DNA from: CAZWRV01 sp964636325
GTDB taxonomy: Bacteria; Verrucomicrobiota; Lentisphaeria; Victivallales; GWF2-50-93
DNA: 64,000 nt
Direction of reading: 5' to 3'
Assembly (NCBI GenBank): GCA_964636325.1
Contig: CAZWRV010000009.1
Coordinates: forward strand, 39,987 to 103,986
The position numbers were made by a program, and so were the translations under genes. A model generated the notes under the pieces. The model was not told the DNA's origin and searched no databases. It was given only the letters and a program-made list of their open reading frames with translations. Shown one piece after another: positions 62,833 through 64,000 of this stretch. Numbering within the stretch: position 1 is the stretch's first letter; each line of letters opens with the position of its first letter.

Positions 62833-63042
62833 ATGAGCGCCGCGGAGGCCCTCTCCAACGCCATGCTCATGAACGAGCAGCTCTCCAAGGAGAAGAGCTC
62901 CGCCGTCGGCGAGGCGGTCGGCAGGTTCAAGGAGGACGTCAGGGCCGGGCTGGACAGGATCCGCAGGGAGGCCGAGTCCCTCAAGTCCGACAAGATCCAG
63001 GCCGAGATCAAGGAGCTCGAATCCGTCCTCGCGCGGCAGTAA
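62791..63042 (+). pseudogene. C-terminal coiled-coil gene fragment
   Basis: The frame is open from about 62780 without a usual start upstream (HPDPEWYKLLCLFVMSAAEA) and ends at 63042. An internal ATG at 62833 gives 69 aa, mostly a charged coiled coil (RIRREAESLKSDKIQAEIKE). It overlaps the opposite-strand fragment at its left end. No known family; probably a remnant. Confidence 0.4.
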
Positions 63043-63066
63043 AACCCTCCTGAAACTCGACAATCC

Positions 63067-64000
63067 GTGATCAAGCCATTGAAAGGTTTCATTCAGATAC
63101 CGCGGACCGATCCGGGCTACCGGCCGGTGGAGGAGCGCGTGCTGGACTTCCGCGAAGTGGAGAAGCGCCTCAACGAGGAGGAGATGAAGGTCCAGGCGGC
63201 GCGCTGCATGGACTGCGGGATACCTTTCTGCCACGGCTGCGGCTGTCCACTGGGAAACCTCATCCCCGAATGGAACGACCTGGTCTTCCACGGCCACTGG
63301 AAGGAGGCCCTCGAACTGCTGTATGCGACGAACAACTTCCCTGAATTCACCGGACGGGTCTGCCCCGCCCTCTGTGAGGCGTCATGCACGGTCGGCCTCA
63401 ACGGGGATCCCGTTTCAATACGCCACATCGAGATAAGCCTGATTGAAAAGGGCTACAAGGAAGGCCTGATAGTCCCGAGGCCTCCCCAGAGGAGAAGCGG
63501 AATGAAGGTCGCGGTGATCGGCTCCGGCCCGGCCGGACTCGCGGCTGCGGATCAGCTCAACCACTACGGCCACACTGTCGCCATCTTCGAGCAGGACGCG
63601 AAGCCGGGCGAAGGCCGTCCGGCATACACCCCCTGGCCGAACTGGCCCTATATCCTCAGAACTTCCAGCAGCCACAAGGAAGGTTGTGTCCGAGAGTGGG
63701 CCGTCCTAACCGAAAAGTTCGTCGGTTCCAACGGCAGGGTCGAGAAGGTCGAGGCCGCCAGGGTCGAATGGAAGAGCGACATCCTCGGACGCCCGCAGAC
63801 CATGGCCAAGATCCCCGGCAGCGAATTCACGATACCGGCCGACCTGGTCCTGATTTGGATACAGGAAGTCAAGAACATCTATGACTCTTTTCCCGATATC
63901 CGGCTCATCATCTCCGGCAGTTCCGCACTCCAGCTCTCCAAGCCGGGCTATGATCTTTCCCGTCGCTTGGTGAAATGGGATTTGAAAGGCCTCTCGTTCC
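63067..64000 (+). CDS. gltD: glutamate synthase small-chain-like (GltD) with internal deletion, fused to an AAA ATPase fragment
   Basis: GTG 63067 starts IKPLKGFIQIPRTDPGYRPV; the Cys-rich Fe-S region (CMDCGIPFCHGCGCPLGN, then CPALCEASC) and FAD-binding VIGSGPAGLAAADQL are normal GltD. After FEQDAKPGE (near 63612) the text jumps to the late segment RPAYTPWPNWPYILRTSSSH and ends IPGSEFTIPADLVL, so roughly 190 residues with the second nucleotide-binding fold are missing. From about 63850 the same frame continues as part of a DUF4143-type AAA ATPase. Both joins are in frame. It may be a real fusion or an assembly artefact. Confidence 0.75.
   Translation, partial: MIKPLKGFIQIPRTDPGYRPVEERVLDFREVEKRLNEEEMKVQAARCMDCGIPFCHGCGCPLGNLIPEWNDLVFHGHWKEALELLYATNNFPEFTGRVCPALCEASCTVGLNGDPVSIRHIEISLIEKGYKEGLIVPRPPQRRSGMKVAVIGSGPAGLAAADQLNHYGHTVAIFEQDAKPGEGRPAYTPWPNWPYILRTSSSHKEGCVREWAVLTEKFVGSNGRVEKVEAARVEWKSDILGRPQTMAKIPGSEFTIPADLVLIWIQEVKNIYDSFPDIRLIISGSSALQLSKPGYDLSRRLVKWDLKGLSF
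63850..64000 (+). pseudogene. AAA ATPase (DUF4143-type) fragment in frame with gltD
   Basis: IWIQEVKNIYDSFPDIRLII, then SGSSALQLSKPGYDLSRR and the segment ending GLSF is the sensor-1 region of AAA_14/DUF4143 ATPases. The Walker A and most of Walker B are absent. It continues beyond the window, so the rest of the protein cannot be seen. Confidence 0.6.

Overview
The window looks like chromosome from a member of the Lentisphaerota/Verrucomicrobiota side of the PVC group, possibly Victivallis-like. This is inferred from gene content: a type II secretion pseudopilin of the PVC/planctomycete type, two uroporphyrinogen-decarboxylase-like methyltransferase homologues, very large secreted GH2-like proteins, a ceramidase-like protein and a heparinase II/III-like protein. 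Base composition is moderately GC-rich, and the genes have good AAGGAGG-type ribosome binding sites. Taxonomy is an inference, since no rRNA or ribosomal protein gene is present.

Layout. 1-3261 is core-like: the 5' part of clpA, clpS, a small membrane protein, a MITE-like insertion with target-site duplication and a HIRAN/ARPP-1 fusion protein. At 3262-3283 lies an exact 22-bp copy of the 3' end of the initiator tRNA gene at 62454-62528. The geometry is that expected of the two att sites of a tRNA-targeted island of about 59 kb, so most of the window may be one composite genomic island. 3.3-16.4 kb is defence-like: an excisionase-like protein, two Schlafen/AlbA-type ATP-binding proteins and a type I restriction-modification operon (hsdM, rhuM-like, hsdS, AlbA_2 protein, hsdR, YgjP-like peptidase). 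From rhuM to the YgjP gene, successive genes in this operon overlap by 1-4 nt. 16.4-21.3 kb carries small mobile-element genes, a broken PIN toxin with an intact antitoxin-like gene, an E1-like (ThiF) and JAMM protease pair, and a group II intron remnant.

21.5-37.1 kb is a nine-gene operon on the minus strand: fumarase/tartrate-dehydratase-like subunits, an AtuA-like protein, DUF4387, two giant GH2-like proteins, a ceramidase-like protein, an esterase and an HAD phosphatase. 37.2-57.4 kb continues the carbohydrate and amide theme: pseudopilin, URO-D-like proteins, a GntR/LacI-type regulator, a DegT aminotransferase, creatininase, transglutaminase-like protein, heparinase-like lyase, nitrilase-family hydrolase, an unusual ABC importer (binding protein fused to permease, plus a permease with a very large inserted domain) and a Gfo/Idh/MocA oxidoreductase.

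57.6-62.4 kb is a GC-rich mobile-element module read away from the tRNA: membrane protein, sigma-factor-like protein, sliding-clamp-like protein, small conserved protein, RecB/Cas4-like nuclease and a truncated RadC. After the tRNA, 62.5-64 kb holds gene fragments and a gltD gene with an apparent internal deletion, fused in frame to part of a DUF4143-type AAA ATPase.

The window has many broken or rearranged genes (frameshifts near 17.7, 17.98 and 60.83 kb, a nonsense codon in the reverse transcriptase, internal deletions in rhuM and gltD). Some may be assembly artefacts and others real decay of accreted islands.
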